This document shows, in pieces, positions 54,963-64,000 of a DNA stretch of 64,000 bases. The notes under the pieces were generated by a model. That model did no database searches, was not told the origin of the DNA, and worked only from the letters and a program-made list of their open reading frames with translations. Position 1 is the stretch's first letter; every line of letters starts with the position of its first letter. Source of the stretch: Rhodopirellula islandica (GTDB lineage: Bacteria > Planctomycetota > Planctomycetia > Pirellulales > Pirellulaceae); assembly GCF_001027925.1 (NCBI RefSeq), contig NZ_LECT01000055.1:113855-177854 (forward strand). The letters are read 5' to 3'. A program made the translations under genes and the position numbers.

Positions 54963-56585
54963 TCAGGTCACGGTGGCGAAGATCGTCCAGACGCCGGTGA
55001 TCAGCATCGCGATGCCGGACAACCACAGCATCCCATCCCACAGTTTGCCAGGACGCAGGCCGTCGACCGATCGTTTGTAGCGGAACCAAATGGCCGCCCC
55101 AGCGATCAGTGGCAACACCACGCCCTGGGTGACGCCGCTGATCAACACCAGTTTCGCCGGGGACGGGAACGCGATGTAGAACCCCAGGCTCATGATCGGG
55201 AAGAACGCACCGAGACCGCGGACCCATTTGTCTCGCGTCGCCTGGCTGTCGTCGATCCATCCGACGACTCGCAGCGCATCCGAGAACACGCGTGCGTGCC
55301 CGGCGCAGGCGACGAAGAATGTGCTGTACAGAACCGCGATTGCGCCAAACAGAAACAACGCCGCCGCCCAGTTGGAGAACACAGGCACATACATCACGGC
55401 CAGCGTTCGGACCAAATCCGACTTCTCTGGGTTCAACCCGACACGGTGCAGCACCGCGGCGCCGAGCAAGTAAAACGCGACGGTTGCAAAGGTGTAGACC
55501 AGCATCGATCCCCAGGCGTCGACCTGCATGACTCGCATCCATCCCGCCGCACGCTCACGCCACTGTGGTGTGCCATCGTTTTTGCCGGTGAACTTGGCAT
55601 AGCCTTTTTCGAGGCACCAATACGGGTACGCGATCAACTCGCCGGCACCCACACCGATGATGCCAAACGTGGCCAAGGCGGTCGCCAGCGCTGTGCCGCC
55701 GTTTTCTGAGGCGGGCAGGGCCCCCTTCAATCCGGAGAAGAATTCGCTGGCCGTGACGCGGTAATCGACCTCGCCCTGCAACAAGAACAAGTTGATCAGG
55801 GTCAGCAACGTGAACGATCCGACCAGGACCGTGCTGAAGGTTTGAATCAACCCATACCGACCGACAAACAACAGGATGCTGGTCGCGATCGTGATGACCG
55901 TTGCCCAAAGTTTGATGTCGGGCGGTTCGTTTTTGCCGTGTTCCAGTTCGTGCGCCAACCGCAACGCGACCACTTCGGCTTCGCGGTGGTCGAGTTCTTG
56001 GAGACGCGTGGGGGCTTCCTCGGTGGAACGCTCGGATTCGGATCGGACCGCGTAGCGTTCGAAGGTCAGCAACTGCTCCGCGTCGGCGACTTGGTTTTCT
56101 GAGACGCCGTGAGCGGTCGCTGGCATGGTGAGTGCGACCGCTTGGCCGACGCTGCCGACGATCCCGCCTTGTTGACCGATGCTGGCCAACCACATGACGG
56201 CCCAGGCCCAGACCAGCCAATTGCCATGGCGTCCCAGACGCGGGCCCGGCAGTTCGTTGAACGCTTGCAGGGACGTCTTGCCGCTGGTCAGCGTGTATCG
56301 CCCCATTTCGACCTGTGTGAAAACTTTGACCACGCATCCCAGCAGAATCAGCCACAGCAGGGTGAACCCGGCTTCGGCACCGGTTTTCGTGGTCGCGATC
56401 AATTCTCCGCTGCCGACGATCGAACCAGCGATGATCAGCCCTGGACCGATGTTGGTGAGGATCCGCCACCAGTGCGTGGGCGGATCTCGGCGTTCCGATT
56501 CTGGGGATTTCAAAACGTGCTCGCGTTCGACAACAGAGGTGGGATGCAGGGGGGAAAGCTTGATATAGTAGCACCACCATGCCAC
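54963..56585 (-). CDS. Nramp-related membrane transporter
   Basis: Up to 540 residues with about 11 hydrophobic segments. The first membrane segment GPGLIIAGSIVGSGELIATT aligns with TM1 of Nramp proteins but lacks the metal-binding DPGN; a matching GVGAGELIAYPYW in the middle lacks the TM6 MPH motif, so manganese/iron transport cannot be assumed. A charged soluble insert (about 155-225, rich in E, R and Q) splits the membrane core. The open frame starts with GTG 56585, which overlaps the divergent RDD gene by 7 bp; TTG 56513 is an alternative start. A divergent Nramp-like/APC transporter is the best call. Confidence 0.8.
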   Translation of the reverse strand: MAWWCYYIKLSPLHPTSVVEREHVLKSPESERRDPPTHWWRILTNIGPGLIIAGSIVGSGELIATTKTGAEAGFTLLWLILLGCVVKVFTQVEMGRYTLTSGKTSLQAFNELPGPRLGRHGNWLVWAWAVMWLASIGQQGGIVGSVGQAVALTMPATAHGVSENQVADAEQLLTFERYAVRSESERSTEEAPTRLQELDHREAEVVALRLAHELEHGKNEPPDIKLWATVITIATSILLFVGRYGLIQTFSTVLVGSFTLLTLINLFLLQGEVDYRVTASEFFSGLKGALPASENGGTALATALATFGIIGVGAGELIAYPYWCLEKGYAKFTGKNDGTPQWRERAAGWMRVMQVDAWGSMLVYTFATVAFYLLGAAVLHRVGLNPEKSDLVRTLAVMYVPVFSNWAAALFLFGAIAVLYSTFFVACAGHARVFSDALRVVGWIDDSQATRDKWVRGLGAFFPIMSLGFYIAFPSPAKLVLISGVTQGVVLPLIAGAAIWFRYKRSVDGLRPGKLWDGMLWLSGIAMLITGVWTIFATVT

Positions 56586-57502
56586 GCGATGAAAATCAAC
56601 TCGATGCTGAATCCCAGCGACCGCTCGACACCACCATCGGTGTTGTCACGCCGGAGAACATTGCGTTTGAGTATCAATTGGCCGGTCCATTTCGGCGGCT
56701 GCCGGCTTACATCATTGATGTCTTTGTGCGAGCCGCGGTGATCGCCGCGATCGGGTTGTTCTTGCTGCTGTTCATCGGCCTGTCGGGGTTGCAAAGCCTT
56801 GGTTCCTTCGCCCTCGCGGCGGGAATCATCAGCTACTTTCTGGTCAGTTGGTTTTATGGGGCGGCACTGGAAGCGTTTTTCAATGGCCGTACCGTTGGGA
56901 AATGGGCCTGCGGCATCCGGGTGATTGATGTCGATGGGTGCCCGATCAATGGGAAACGAGCGGTGCTTCGCAATCTGCTTCGGATCGCCGATTTGGCGCC
57001 CGTCGCGGCGCTGAGCAGTGTGGATGAGAGCATTCCGCCCATGTTTTTGATTCCCACGGGCATGGTGGGGCTGATCTGCGTGATCAGCACGCGCCGGATG
57101 CAGCGATTGGGTGACATCGCCAGCGGCACGATGGTCATCATCGATGAAAAAACGTGGCAATTGCCGGTTGCGAAAATCGATGATCCCCGGGTCGCACCTC
57201 TGGCCACGTTCATTCCCGGCGACTACGCGATTTCGCGAAGCATGGCCAGGACGCTGGCCATTTACGCGGAGCGACGGCACTACTTGACCCCCGCACGACG
57301 CCGAGAAATCGCCCGGCACCTGACGATTCCTTTGATCGATCGATTTGAGTTTCGGCCCGACATTGACGCCGATTTGTTGATGATCGCACTGTATTACAAG
57401 ACATTCTTGGCGGAACGAAACGCGGAACCCGCGGATTTGGGGCCATTGGCCGGCTACAGCCCTCTGATTCGGGACATGGTTGCCCCGGCGACAACCGCTT
57501 AG
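56579..57502 (+). CDS. RDD-family membrane protein
   Basis: A 307-residue protein whose RDD domain begins at FEYQLAGPFRRLPAYIIDVFVRAAVI (about 35-60) and includes GRTVGKWACGIRVIDVDG and LRNLLRIADLAP, with about three membrane segments. A C-terminal soluble helical half (about 200-307) is extra to the core domain. RDD proteins are often tied to ion or osmotic homeostasis. In planctomycetes similar proteins accompany membrane-bound clusters, but no such genes are next to it here. Function unknown. Confidence 0.85.
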   Translation: MPRDENQLDAESQRPLDTTIGVVTPENIAFEYQLAGPFRRLPAYIIDVFVRAAVIAAIGLFLLLFIGLSGLQSLGSFALAAGIISYFLVSWFYGAALEAFFNGRTVGKWACGIRVIDVDGCPINGKRAVLRNLLRIADLAPVAALSSVDESIPPMFLIPTGMVGLICVISTRRMQRLGDIASGTMVIIDEKTWQLPVAKIDDPRVAPLATFIPGDYAISRSMARTLAIYAERRHYLTPARRREIARHLTIPLIDRFEFRPDIDADLLMIALYYKTFLAERNAEPADLGPLAGYSPLIRDMVAPATTA

Positions 57503-57948
57503 AAACGCCTCGTTGATGACTGGCGTGGTGGGCGAGGTGACGAGTCCTCTCGTACGCGAACCAGGCGGCTTGTGGGCTGTCGGTTTGGGCGTCAACGACG
57601 TTTTAACGCAAGTGGGATGGGCACTCTTGCCCGTCAGAGTGATGGATATCGGCCAACCAACAACGAAATCCAGAATCCGGTGAGCGAAGGACTCGATGTG
57701 GTCCCTCGCTCACGCGTCGGGTTGTGATTTGCACTCGGTTCTCGCAGGAAGCACTGAAACACCAGCGAGCTTGTGCCGAAATCGAAGCGCGTTCGGGCCC
57801 GTTCCCTGCGACTGGTGTTTTTGTGTTTCACGCCGTCGCGGGTTCGACTTGCGACGCCGTCGCCGTTTTCGCTATCGTCGCGCGTTGAGAATGCCCCGAA
57901 ACCGCGTTCGAGGCACCGACGACCCGCGACAAGAGCAAGGACGCGATT
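57503..57948. other. intergenic region upstream of kdsD
   Basis: A 446-bp gap with no credible gene. It holds a hairpin repeat (57680-57727) that shares 31 bp with 33605-33636 and probably the promoter of the kdsD operon, which I could not localise. Confidence 0.5.
57680..57727. repeat. hairpin repeat, GTGAGCGA/TCGCTCAC arms
   Basis: GTGAGCGAAGGAC and GTCCCTCGCTCAC fold on each other with one mismatch over about 13 bp. The right part (57697-57727) recurs at 33605-33636. A third dispersed repeat family of this window. Confidence 0.75.
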
Positions 57949-59076
57949 GTGGCCCCACAACCTCAACCAAATCACGGCACGTCCATTTCGACGTTGACGC
58001 CGCTTTCGCCGTTGGACCAAATTCGTTTGGTCCGTGAGACGATGCTGCGAGAAGCCGACGCCATCCAAAAAGCCGCCGCGATCGCTTCGTCCGATGCCGC
58101 GGAAGCCGCCGCTTGGATCAGTCGCTGCGAAGGATCGATCATTTTGACCGGGGTCGGGAAAGCTGGCTTGATCGCTCAAAAACTGGTCGCAACGTTGGCC
58201 AGCACCGGATCACCCGCCCACTTTTTGCACCCCATCGAAGCCGTGCATGGTGATTTGGGACGCGTGCAGTCCAAGGATTTGGTGTTCGCCTTTTCGAATT
58301 CTGGACGCAGCGAAGAAGTCGTTCGCGTGGTCGAGTACCTGAAACATCAGGCCTGCGGCATCATCGCCGTCACCGCAGACCGAGAGAATCCGCTGGCAAT
58401 GCTGGCGGATCATGTCGTCCCAATCGGACGCCACCGCGAGGCCTGCCCGGATGGGTTGGCTCCCACCAGTTCCACGTCGGTGATGTTGGCTGTTGGAGAT
58501 GCGATCGCGGTCTTGGCGTCACGACTGTGCGGGTTCACTCCCGATGATTTCGCTCGTTTTCATCCCGGCGGTGCCTTGGGACGAAAGCTGGCCGATGTGC
58601 GGCAAGTCATGCGTCCACTGTCCGAATGCCGGGTTGCGCCGCGAACGATCTCCATTCGCCAAGCCATGATGGTGGGTGGTGCCGGACGTCGAAGTGGGGC
58701 GATTCTGTTGCTCGACGAAAACGACCGACTAGCCGGGATCTTCACCGACAGTGATCTCGCACGGTTGTTGCAACAGCGTCAAGAAACCAGCTTGGACGAA
58801 CCGATCGAACAGTTCATGACCAAGCAACCGATTTGTGTCGCGGACGACGAGCGTCTGCCGCGGGCAATTGAGATTTTGTCAGAACGCAAAATCAGTGAAT
58901 TGCCCGTGGTGGATTCGGATCAACGCCCCATCGGGGTGATCGACATCACCGACTTGGTCGCGACGGGCGATGTTCGCCAAATGACCCCCACCATCCCCGT
59001 CTCAACCTCGTCCAATCAAGACGACTCATCCGGTGAAGATGGGCCTCGCTGTATCCCCATCACTTCTGGAGACTGA
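57949..59076 (+). CDS. kdsD: arabinose-5-phosphate isomerase
   Basis: A 375-residue KpsF/GutQ-type enzyme. The SIS domain contains LTGVGKAGLIAQKLVATLASTG and FLHPIEAVHGDLG, followed by two CBS domains (about 205-340; GRRSGAILLLDENDRLAGIFTDSDLARLL and ISELPVVDSDQRPIGVIDITDL). It interconverts ribulose-5-phosphate and arabinose-5-phosphate, the first step to KDO for lipid A-core. GTG start at 57949. Directly followed by kdsC. Confidence 0.94.
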   Translation: MAPQPQPNHGTSISTLTPLSPLDQIRLVRETMLREADAIQKAAAIASSDAAEAAAWISRCEGSIILTGVGKAGLIAQKLVATLASTGSPAHFLHPIEAVHGDLGRVQSKDLVFAFSNSGRSEEVVRVVEYLKHQACGIIAVTADRENPLAMLADHVVPIGRHREACPDGLAPTSSTSVMLAVGDAIAVLASRLCGFTPDDFARFHPGGALGRKLADVRQVMRPLSECRVAPRTISIRQAMMVGGAGRRSGAILLLDENDRLAGIFTDSDLARLLQQRQETSLDEPIEQFMTKQPICVADDERLPRAIEILSERKISELPVVDSDQRPIGVIDITDLVATGDVRQMTPTIPVSTSSNQDDSSGEDGPRCIPITSGD

Positions 59077-59077
59077 T

Positions 59078-59620
59078 TTGTCCTCTCGCCATCCAATGAT
59101 TTCAGATCGTGACATCGCCGGCAAAATCAAATGCATTTTGTCGGACGTCGATGGCGTGTTGAGTGATGGGAAACTGTATTACGACTCCACCGGAGCAGAG
59201 ACAAAAACGTTTCATGTTCGCGACGGGTATGGCATCAAAGCCTGGATGAATGCGGGACTGCAGTTTGGGATCATCACGGCTCGTCACAGCGACGCCTTGG
59301 CGCGTCGGGCCAAGGAATTGGGCATTGAGCATGTCGTGCAGAACTCCGGCGACAAATGGCAATCCGCGACCGAGATGATGTCGGTGATGAAGGTCACCCC
59401 GGAAGAGGTGTGTTACATCGGCGATGATGTTCCCGACATCACGGTGATGCGCCGGGTGGGGTTGGCCGCTGCACCGGACGACGCCGCCATTGATGCTCGC
59501 GAGGCCGCGCACTGGATCACGCGTTTGCCGGGTGGAACGGGCGCGGTTCGTGAATTGATCGAACGTCTGATGCGAGCCGGAAACACTTGGCCGTCCCTTT
59601 CGAAAGACCCTCCATGCTGA
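59078..59620 (+). CDS. kdsC: KDO 8-phosphate phosphatase
   Basis: A roughly 180-residue HAD-IIIA phosphatase: ILSDVDGVLSDGKLYYD (catalytic aspartates), HVRDGYGIKAW, ITARHS, and CYIGDDVPDI. It removes phosphate from KDO-8-phosphate. The start is uncertain: TTG 59078 is preceded by GGAG at the right distance and overlaps nothing, while ATG 59096 has no ribosome-binding site, and a GTG at 59033 would overlap kdsD by 44 bp. Its stop overlaps the next gene (ATGCTGA). Confidence 0.92.
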   Translation: MSSRHPMISDRDIAGKIKCILSDVDGVLSDGKLYYDSTGAETKTFHVRDGYGIKAWMNAGLQFGIITARHSDALARRAKELGIEHVVQNSGDKWQSATEMMSVMKVTPEEVCYIGDDVPDITVMRRVGLAAAPDDAAIDAREAAHWITRLPGGTGAVRELIERLMRAGNTWPSLSKDPPC

Positions 59621-62600
59621 CGCAGTTGCGCGACTACTTGGTCGGCCTGTGTGTGTTGGTGGCAGCGGCCGGTCTCTATCAAGTCACCGTGGCGGCATGG
59701 CTGACGCCGCCCGAAATCGTCGCTGCGCCCGTCGCTCCCACCAAAGTGAGTGGTGGCGATGGCAACTTGGATGACTTGTTTGCTGAAACGGATTGGCAAC
59801 GCGGTCGCACGATTCGTTTGAAAACAGACGACGGGATGCTGCTGTGCCAAGAATGCACCCAAAAAGACGGTCAGACGTGGGAACTCAAACCGATCACGAT
59901 CGTCATCGGTCGCGGCCTGAATGAGGATGGTTCGAAAGAGCCGATCTTGATCACCGCCTCCGAGGGTGCTTCGATCAAATTCGATGCCCCGTTGGATGTG
60001 ATGAGCGGTGTCGCACCTTCGATCGAACGCGGTCAACTTCGCGGCGAAGTGATCATCCAGCGATCAACCCTGCCCACTGGCGACGCGGCCGAAATCGCTT
60101 CGTCGGCCTACCAGGTGCGTGGGATCGCCGCCGAGCCTCCGAATCCCAAGGACGCAGGGGATTCCGTGCTGCACATTCGGACGTCCAACGTCGGCATCGA
60201 TCGCCGCACGATTTGGACCAACGACCCCATTCACATGCAGGTCGGACGGGCCACGATGATCGGGCGTGTGCTGACCTTGCACTTGGCCGCATCCGCCGGC
60301 CGATCCAACGACGTCACCGGCACCTTGGACCGCATGGAGTTGGTGTACCTGCAGAAACTAACGTTGCCACTGGATGACCCACACGACCCGTCACAAGACG
60401 ATCGCAAGGGCGTGGTCGAAGTCCGTTGTGGCAACATGATTCAGTATGACTTTGCGCTCGATCAATTGAGTCTGAATCAAGACGTGGAACTGATGCGATT
60501 GCCCGCGTCCGCGATCGAAACGGCCAACCAGATTTCGCCACCGCGAGAAGATTGGATCGACCGCTTTCGTTGTGACTCGTTGGTGATGACGCTGCGTGAC
60601 CCCCTGAACTCGAAGTTGCGGCGTGATGACGCCATGGACTGGATCGATCGCGTCGAAGCGACCGGTTCTCCCGTGCAAATGGACATTCGGTCACAAGCGT
60701 TTGGGATGACCGCCGGCCGGGTTCTGTTCGATCCGGTGGAAGGTTGGTTGATCGCGGATCCCGTTTCGGCCGGCGATGTCGCTGGCGCGGTTCAGCCAAA
60801 CAGTGCGGCGGCCAATGATCCCAACCGAGACTATGTGCGACTGCAGCGTGGCGACTTGGAAGGCTTTCTGTCGCAGATCCGGTATCGATTCAATCCGGCC
60901 GAGCCCAAGCAATTGGGAACCATCACGGTCGAAGGTAGCGGACGGGTGTTTCACCATGCCGCGGATTCCGCGTTGCGTTCGTTCGCTTGGCAAGACGGAT
61001 TGCAAATTGAACCGCAAGGCATCGCGACCACCGATCAAATGCAGGTCAAATTCGCGGTCTGGTGCGAAGGCCAATTGCAGGCGATGTTGGCCGATGGCGG
61101 ATCCTTCTTGGCCGACCGCGTCGAAGGCATCCTGAGTCCCGTTGCCGATGTCAAACCCAAGCGTTTGGGGGATTCTCAAAACTCGGAGGGTTCCTTGGAC
61201 CAAAAATGGTTGCCGGAAAGCCTGGCAGCAATCGGCAACGTGCAAATCAATTCGTCGTCGTTGCGTGCCCGCACGAATCGCATGCATCTTTTCTTTCAAC
61301 ATGGAAAAGAAGCCCAGAACGGACAAGGGAATCAAGAGAGCGACGATCCGATCCGCAATTGGGTCCGGCAACCTGATTCGTCCAACACCGCCGTTCGTGA
61401 TCGTTCGAATCCAAACCCGTCTCAGCCAGCGACGATCCGTGGTGACATGGTGGCGGCGACGTTGTCGATGGACGGTGGAGACTTGACCGCAACGGACCTC
61501 AGCGTGACCGGCGGAGTCGAAGTCACGCATCCCATGAAAACTCGCGTTGCGAAGACACCGATTCCTGACAGCGGTGCGAGCACCGTTCCGGCGACCTTGT
61601 TGGCCACACTGACGGGAGAGAAACTGCGTTTTCGGGATGGTGGTGGCAGCGATGTGATGGAACTGACTGGCACGCCCAGCGTTCCGGCACGACTTCAGAT
61701 GGGGGACGGCTATTTCATTGGTCCTCAAATCCAAGTTCGACCGGAAGACAACTTTGTGTGGGTCAATGATGCGGGGCAGTTTGTGCTGCCATCGCACATG
61801 TTGCCATCGCTTTCGGTCGCTTCTCGCAACCCATCGCAATCGACGGCGCGGTGGTCGCGGCCCCCACGTTGTCGCTTTGGTGGTTCACTGACGTTCGACG
61901 GAAAGGTCGCGACGCTTGCGGGCGGCGTGGTCCTCGACACGGTGATCACCCAAGACGAATCGACCAACGAGATTCAGATGCGTGGCGATCAGTTGATGTG
62001 GACGCTGACCGACCCGATCCACCTGCGAACACCCGCCAGTTTCAAAAAGTCCGGCATCGCCGAAATTGCATTGGTGCAAACCGGATCGCAACCGGTGGAA
62101 TTGACCGTGGACCAATTCGCTCGCGATGGTGTGCATGAGTCGCGGCATCATCTGCAAACCTCTCGCCTCGCGTGGGTGCCGGGGGCGGATCCCAACCCAG
62201 CCGTGCAGAACGCCGCCGGTGTCGCTCCGGTTTCGACCAGTGAGGGTGCCTCGGGAATGATCATCGCGCCGGGCCCAGGTTCTTATCGAGCTTGGTTGCG
62301 GAACGCGAAAGGCGGCAATTTGTTGACCAGCAATGCGCCTGCCAATTCCCATCCTGCGAGCAACGCCACGGGCTCACCAAACGGTGCACCGGATTCGCGA
62401 TCGTCGGCTTGGAACCCCGGCATGATTGAGGACCCGAATGCTTCGGCCTCGGGAGCGGGAGAACGCTCCGAGCCGACGATCATGGGCGTGCACCTGATCT
62501 TCCAGGAATCGATGCAAGGCGACTTGCTGGCCAAAACGTTGACGTTTCGTCGAGGCGTGCGAGTGGCCCAGCAAAACCTGCCGGACTTTGAGACGTTGAT

Positions 62601-63021
62601 GGACGCCAGCCGAATGGATTTGTTGTCGGAAGGCGAATCCACCATCGATTGCGATGCCCTGCGAATCGCGGTCGATCCCAGTGTTCCGTTTCGGCAACGC
62701 ACCATGGGCACGACCACCACCGCGTGGGAAATCGAGGCCTCGGGCGGGGTGTTGTTTCGAACTCGGACCGATAAATCGGCGTTCACGGTCACCGCCGACC
62801 GCTGTGGCTACGCCGCGGCCAAGGACTTGTTCACAGTGTTTGGGGCACCCACGCGTCCGGCTCGATTGCAGCAAACGACGGCGCTCGGCAAGCCTGGCCT
62901 GAATCTGGAAGTGGGCCACGCCACGATGCGATTGAAGACGATGGAGATTCTGTCGATGCCGACTTTCAAGGTGTTGCCGGGCGACATCTCTTCGCTGAAC
63001 AATCGACCCGCTCAGAGATAG
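59614..63021 (+). CDS. giant LptC/LptA-like (OstA-type) protein
   Basis: A 1135-residue protein with one N-terminal membrane segment (LVGLCVLVAAAGLYQVTVAAW, about 9-30) and an otherwise soluble, beta-strand-rich body full of alternating hydrophobic/polar strands (e.g. MLLCQECTQKDGQTWELKP; VRCGNMIQYDFALDQLSL; LRFRDGGGSDVMELTG). The strand style and DxxVxM/G-type repeats fit the OstA/LptA beta-jellyroll family, of which LptC and LptA together have about 370 residues. The gene overlaps kdsC, in the order kdsD-kdsC-lptC found in proteobacteria. It could span the periplasm as an LPS bridge. No lptB follows in the window, so the assignment stays provisional. Confidence 0.6.
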   Translation: MLTQLRDYLVGLCVLVAAAGLYQVTVAAWLTPPEIVAAPVAPTKVSGGDGNLDDLFAETDWQRGRTIRLKTDDGMLLCQECTQKDGQTWELKPITIVIGRGLNEDGSKEPILITASEGASIKFDAPLDVMSGVAPSIERGQLRGEVIIQRSTLPTGDAAEIASSAYQVRGIAAEPPNPKDAGDSVLHIRTSNVGIDRRTIWTNDPIHMQVGRATMIGRVLTLHLAASAGRSNDVTGTLDRMELVYLQKLTLPLDDPHDPSQDDRKGVVEVRCGNMIQYDFALDQLSLNQDVELMRLPASAIETANQISPPREDWIDRFRCDSLVMTLRDPLNSKLRRDDAMDWIDRVEATGSPVQMDIRSQAFGMTAGRVLFDPVEGWLIADPVSAGDVAGAVQPNSAAANDPNRDYVRLQRGDLEGFLSQIRYRFNPAEPKQLGTITVEGSGRVFHHAADSALRSFAWQDGLQIEPQGIATTDQMQVKFAVWCEGQLQAMLADGGSFLADRVEGILSPVADVKPKRLGDSQNSEGSLDQKWLPESLAAIGNVQINSSSLRARTNRMHLFFQHGKEAQNGQGNQESDDPIRNWVRQPDSSNTAVRDRSNPNPSQPATIRGDMVAATLSMDGGDLTATDLSVTGGVEVTHPMKTRVAKTPIPDSGASTVPATLLATLTGEKLRFRDGGGSDVMELTGTPSVPARLQMGDGYFIGPQIQVRPEDNFVWVNDAGQFVLPSHMLPSLSVASRNPSQSTARWSRPPRCRFGGSLTFDGKVATLAGGVVLDTVITQDESTNEIQMRGDQLMWTLTDPIHLRTPASFKKSGIAEIALVQTGSQPVELTVDQFARDGVHESRHHLQTSRLAWVPGADPNPAVQNAAGVAPVSTSEGASGMIIAPGPGSYRAWLRNAKGGNLLTSNAPANSHPASNATGSPNGAPDSRSSAWNPGMIEDPNASASGAGERSEPTIMGVHLIFQESMQGDLLAKTLTFRRGVRVAQQNLPDFETLMDASRMDLLSEGESTIDCDALRIAVDPSVPFRQRTMGTTTTAWEIEASGGVLFRTRTDKSAFTVTADRCGYAAAKDLFTVFGAPTRPARLQQTTALGKPGLNLEVGHATMRLKTMEILSMPTFKVLPGDISSLNNRPAQR

Positions 63022-63204
63022 TCGCCGGATAAACGGAACAACTGGTACGAAGATTGCATTTATGGAGAGCATTCTCTGCATTCAATCCTGTGCTGGCCCG
63101 CTTGCTCGTCGTGCACACCAATTGGGGTGCAGAGTTGTCATGTCGATTTTGAACGGGTGAAAACCCTGCGTTCACCGCTCCATCCCACCACGGGCACCGA
63201 AGTC

Positions 63205-63480
63205 ATGAGCCAACTGTTGGAAGCGACCCAGTCTGAGTGTCAGGTCCAGCGCACGCTGCAGCGCATCGAGGGCATGTTCCAGGAGCACGAGTCACTCGGC
63301 CGCCATGCGAGCAAGTTGAAGATCACCGTCCAAGAATCGAAGGTCGTTTTGGGCGGCACGCTGCCGAGTTTGGAATTGAGACGGCAATTGGTGCCTTCAA
63401 TCCGCCAAGCCGGAGTCCTTTGGCGAATCGACAACAACGTCGCCGTGGAAAAGCCCGCTTCCGTCGCAAGAGCATCCTGA
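63205..63480 (+). CDS. small BON-domain-like protein
   Basis: A 91-residue protein. LKITVQESKVVLGGTLPSLELRRQLVPSIRQAGVLWRIDNNV has the beta-alpha-beta pattern of a BON domain (V-x-L-x-G-x-hydrophobic then a helix). No signal peptide or membrane segment. An earlier in-frame start at 63127 adds sequence with little support. May bind membranes or other proteins; function unknown. Confidence 0.55.
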   Translation: MSQLLEATQSECQVQRTLQRIEGMFQEHESLGRHASKLKITVQESKVVLGGTLPSLELRRQLVPSIRQAGVLWRIDNNVAVEKPASVARAS

Positions 63481-64000
63481 ATTCCCTCCTGCGATTATTG
63501 GAACGCAATCGTCTGATGCAACAGATTCGCAACCACTCCAAGTTGCGAGAGATGCATTTTCAAATGGGCTGCCGGATGGTGCCATCCACCCACCATGCAG
63601 GGAAATTCGCCCCGGAGGGGCCGACATCGGTAGCTCGGGGCGGAAGCCCCGGGACCGTTGGTGCCCCCTCACGATGTCGCCCCGGACGGGGCCGTCGTGG
63701 ATGATGTGGCTCGGTATCGGCACGAAATGGCTGGCACGATCTGCCGCTCCGTGACGATTGCGCGGACGTGTTGCCCAATCGAACGTTGGGGCGGTGATAT
63801 GCCGGTGACCTTGCGGCCGGTGCTGTTTGTGTCCAAGCGGCCGAACCGCGGAGCGGTGACAGAGGAATCCAAACTGGATGTTGTTGCTTGGTTTGTTTTC
63901 TGCCGGCTGTCGTCGCTGCTATGTAGGTTTTTTCGTCAAGGGTGAATTTTGGATCTCGCTGGGAGATTCCGATCTGCATCGCAAGCTGCTATTCGATCGT
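63481..64000. other. window-end intergenic region with G/C hairpins
   Basis: About 520 bp with no credible gene. It has a cluster of CCCCGG-type palindromes (CCCCGGAGGGG at about 63610-63621, GGGGC GGAA GCCCC at 63637-63650, GCCCCGGACGGGGC near 63679-63692) resembling REP-like repeats. Confidence 0.5.
63609..63697. repeat. cluster of REP-like G/C palindromes
   Basis: Three short palindromes, CCCCGGAGGGG, GGGGC GGAA GCCCC and GCCCCGGACGGGGC, follow each other within about 90 bp and share a GACATCGG / CGATGTCG flank in inverted orientation, so the whole block is one larger inverted repeat. Confidence 0.6.

Noticed and set aside
63560..63979. 139-codon minus-strand frame at the window end
   Set aside because: Overlaps the G/C palindrome cluster, has biased composition and no motif or ribosome-binding site.

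Overview
The window looks like chromosome of a planctomycete close to Rhodopirellula (inference from gene content, not from a search). The pointers are a tetrahydromethanopterin C1 cluster (formylmethanofuran dehydrogenase A/C plus formyltransferase), an ECF sigma factor coupled to a Ser/Thr kinase, DUF1080 and DUF4254 proteins, a PilZ protein, a short 'FSLWQLL' membrane-anchored protein of planctomycete style, many GTG/TTG starts, and gene ends littered with dispersed palindromic repeats. I saw no rRNA, tRNA, CRISPR array or prophage.

Layout. 0-4.3 kb: a two-domain PilZ protein, then a secreted repeat-rich protein and an SLBB polysaccharide-export protein. 4.3-20.5 kb: an ABC exporter (permease + ATPase), an MFS exporter, a ROK sugar kinase, valyl-tRNA synthetase, a citramalate/isopropylmalate synthase-type enzyme, a small membrane protein, a second ABC exporter translationally coupled to a CrtI-type FAD oxidoreductase, and a membrane-anchored small protein. 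20.5-28 kb: an accessory stretch with a complete IS4-type element, a frameshifted remnant of the neighbouring Old Yellow Enzyme gene, Old Yellow Enzyme / DHDPS-like / RidA genes, and a secreted protein with two LAGLIDADG-like motifs lying between two direct copies of a 126-129 bp MITE. 28-43 kb: scpA - metallo-beta-lactamase - hemW operon; divergent ilvN-ilvC-DUF4254; amidohydrolase; metH; a glycosyltransferase; ECF sigma + kinase. 43-50 kb: DUF1080 protein; ccsA/hemX-like - hemA; comEC; a small acidic protein. 49.7-57.5 kb: fhcA-fhcD-fhcC (C1 transfer), a phosphohexomutase, an Nramp-related transporter and an RDD protein. 57.9-63.5 kb: kdsD - kdsC - a giant LptC/LptA-like protein, the order of an LPS-core/LPS-transport operon, then a small BON-like protein.

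The strongest unusual signals are: the exported LAGLIDADG-like protein bracketed by MITEs with perfect 17-bp terminal inverted repeats; the finding that all seven convergent gene junctions carry a structured repeat or hairpin, three of them the same two-module repeat; and the 1135-residue LptC/LptA-like protein next to kdsDC. Functional statements below rest on motifs read by eye; none was tested by alignment software.
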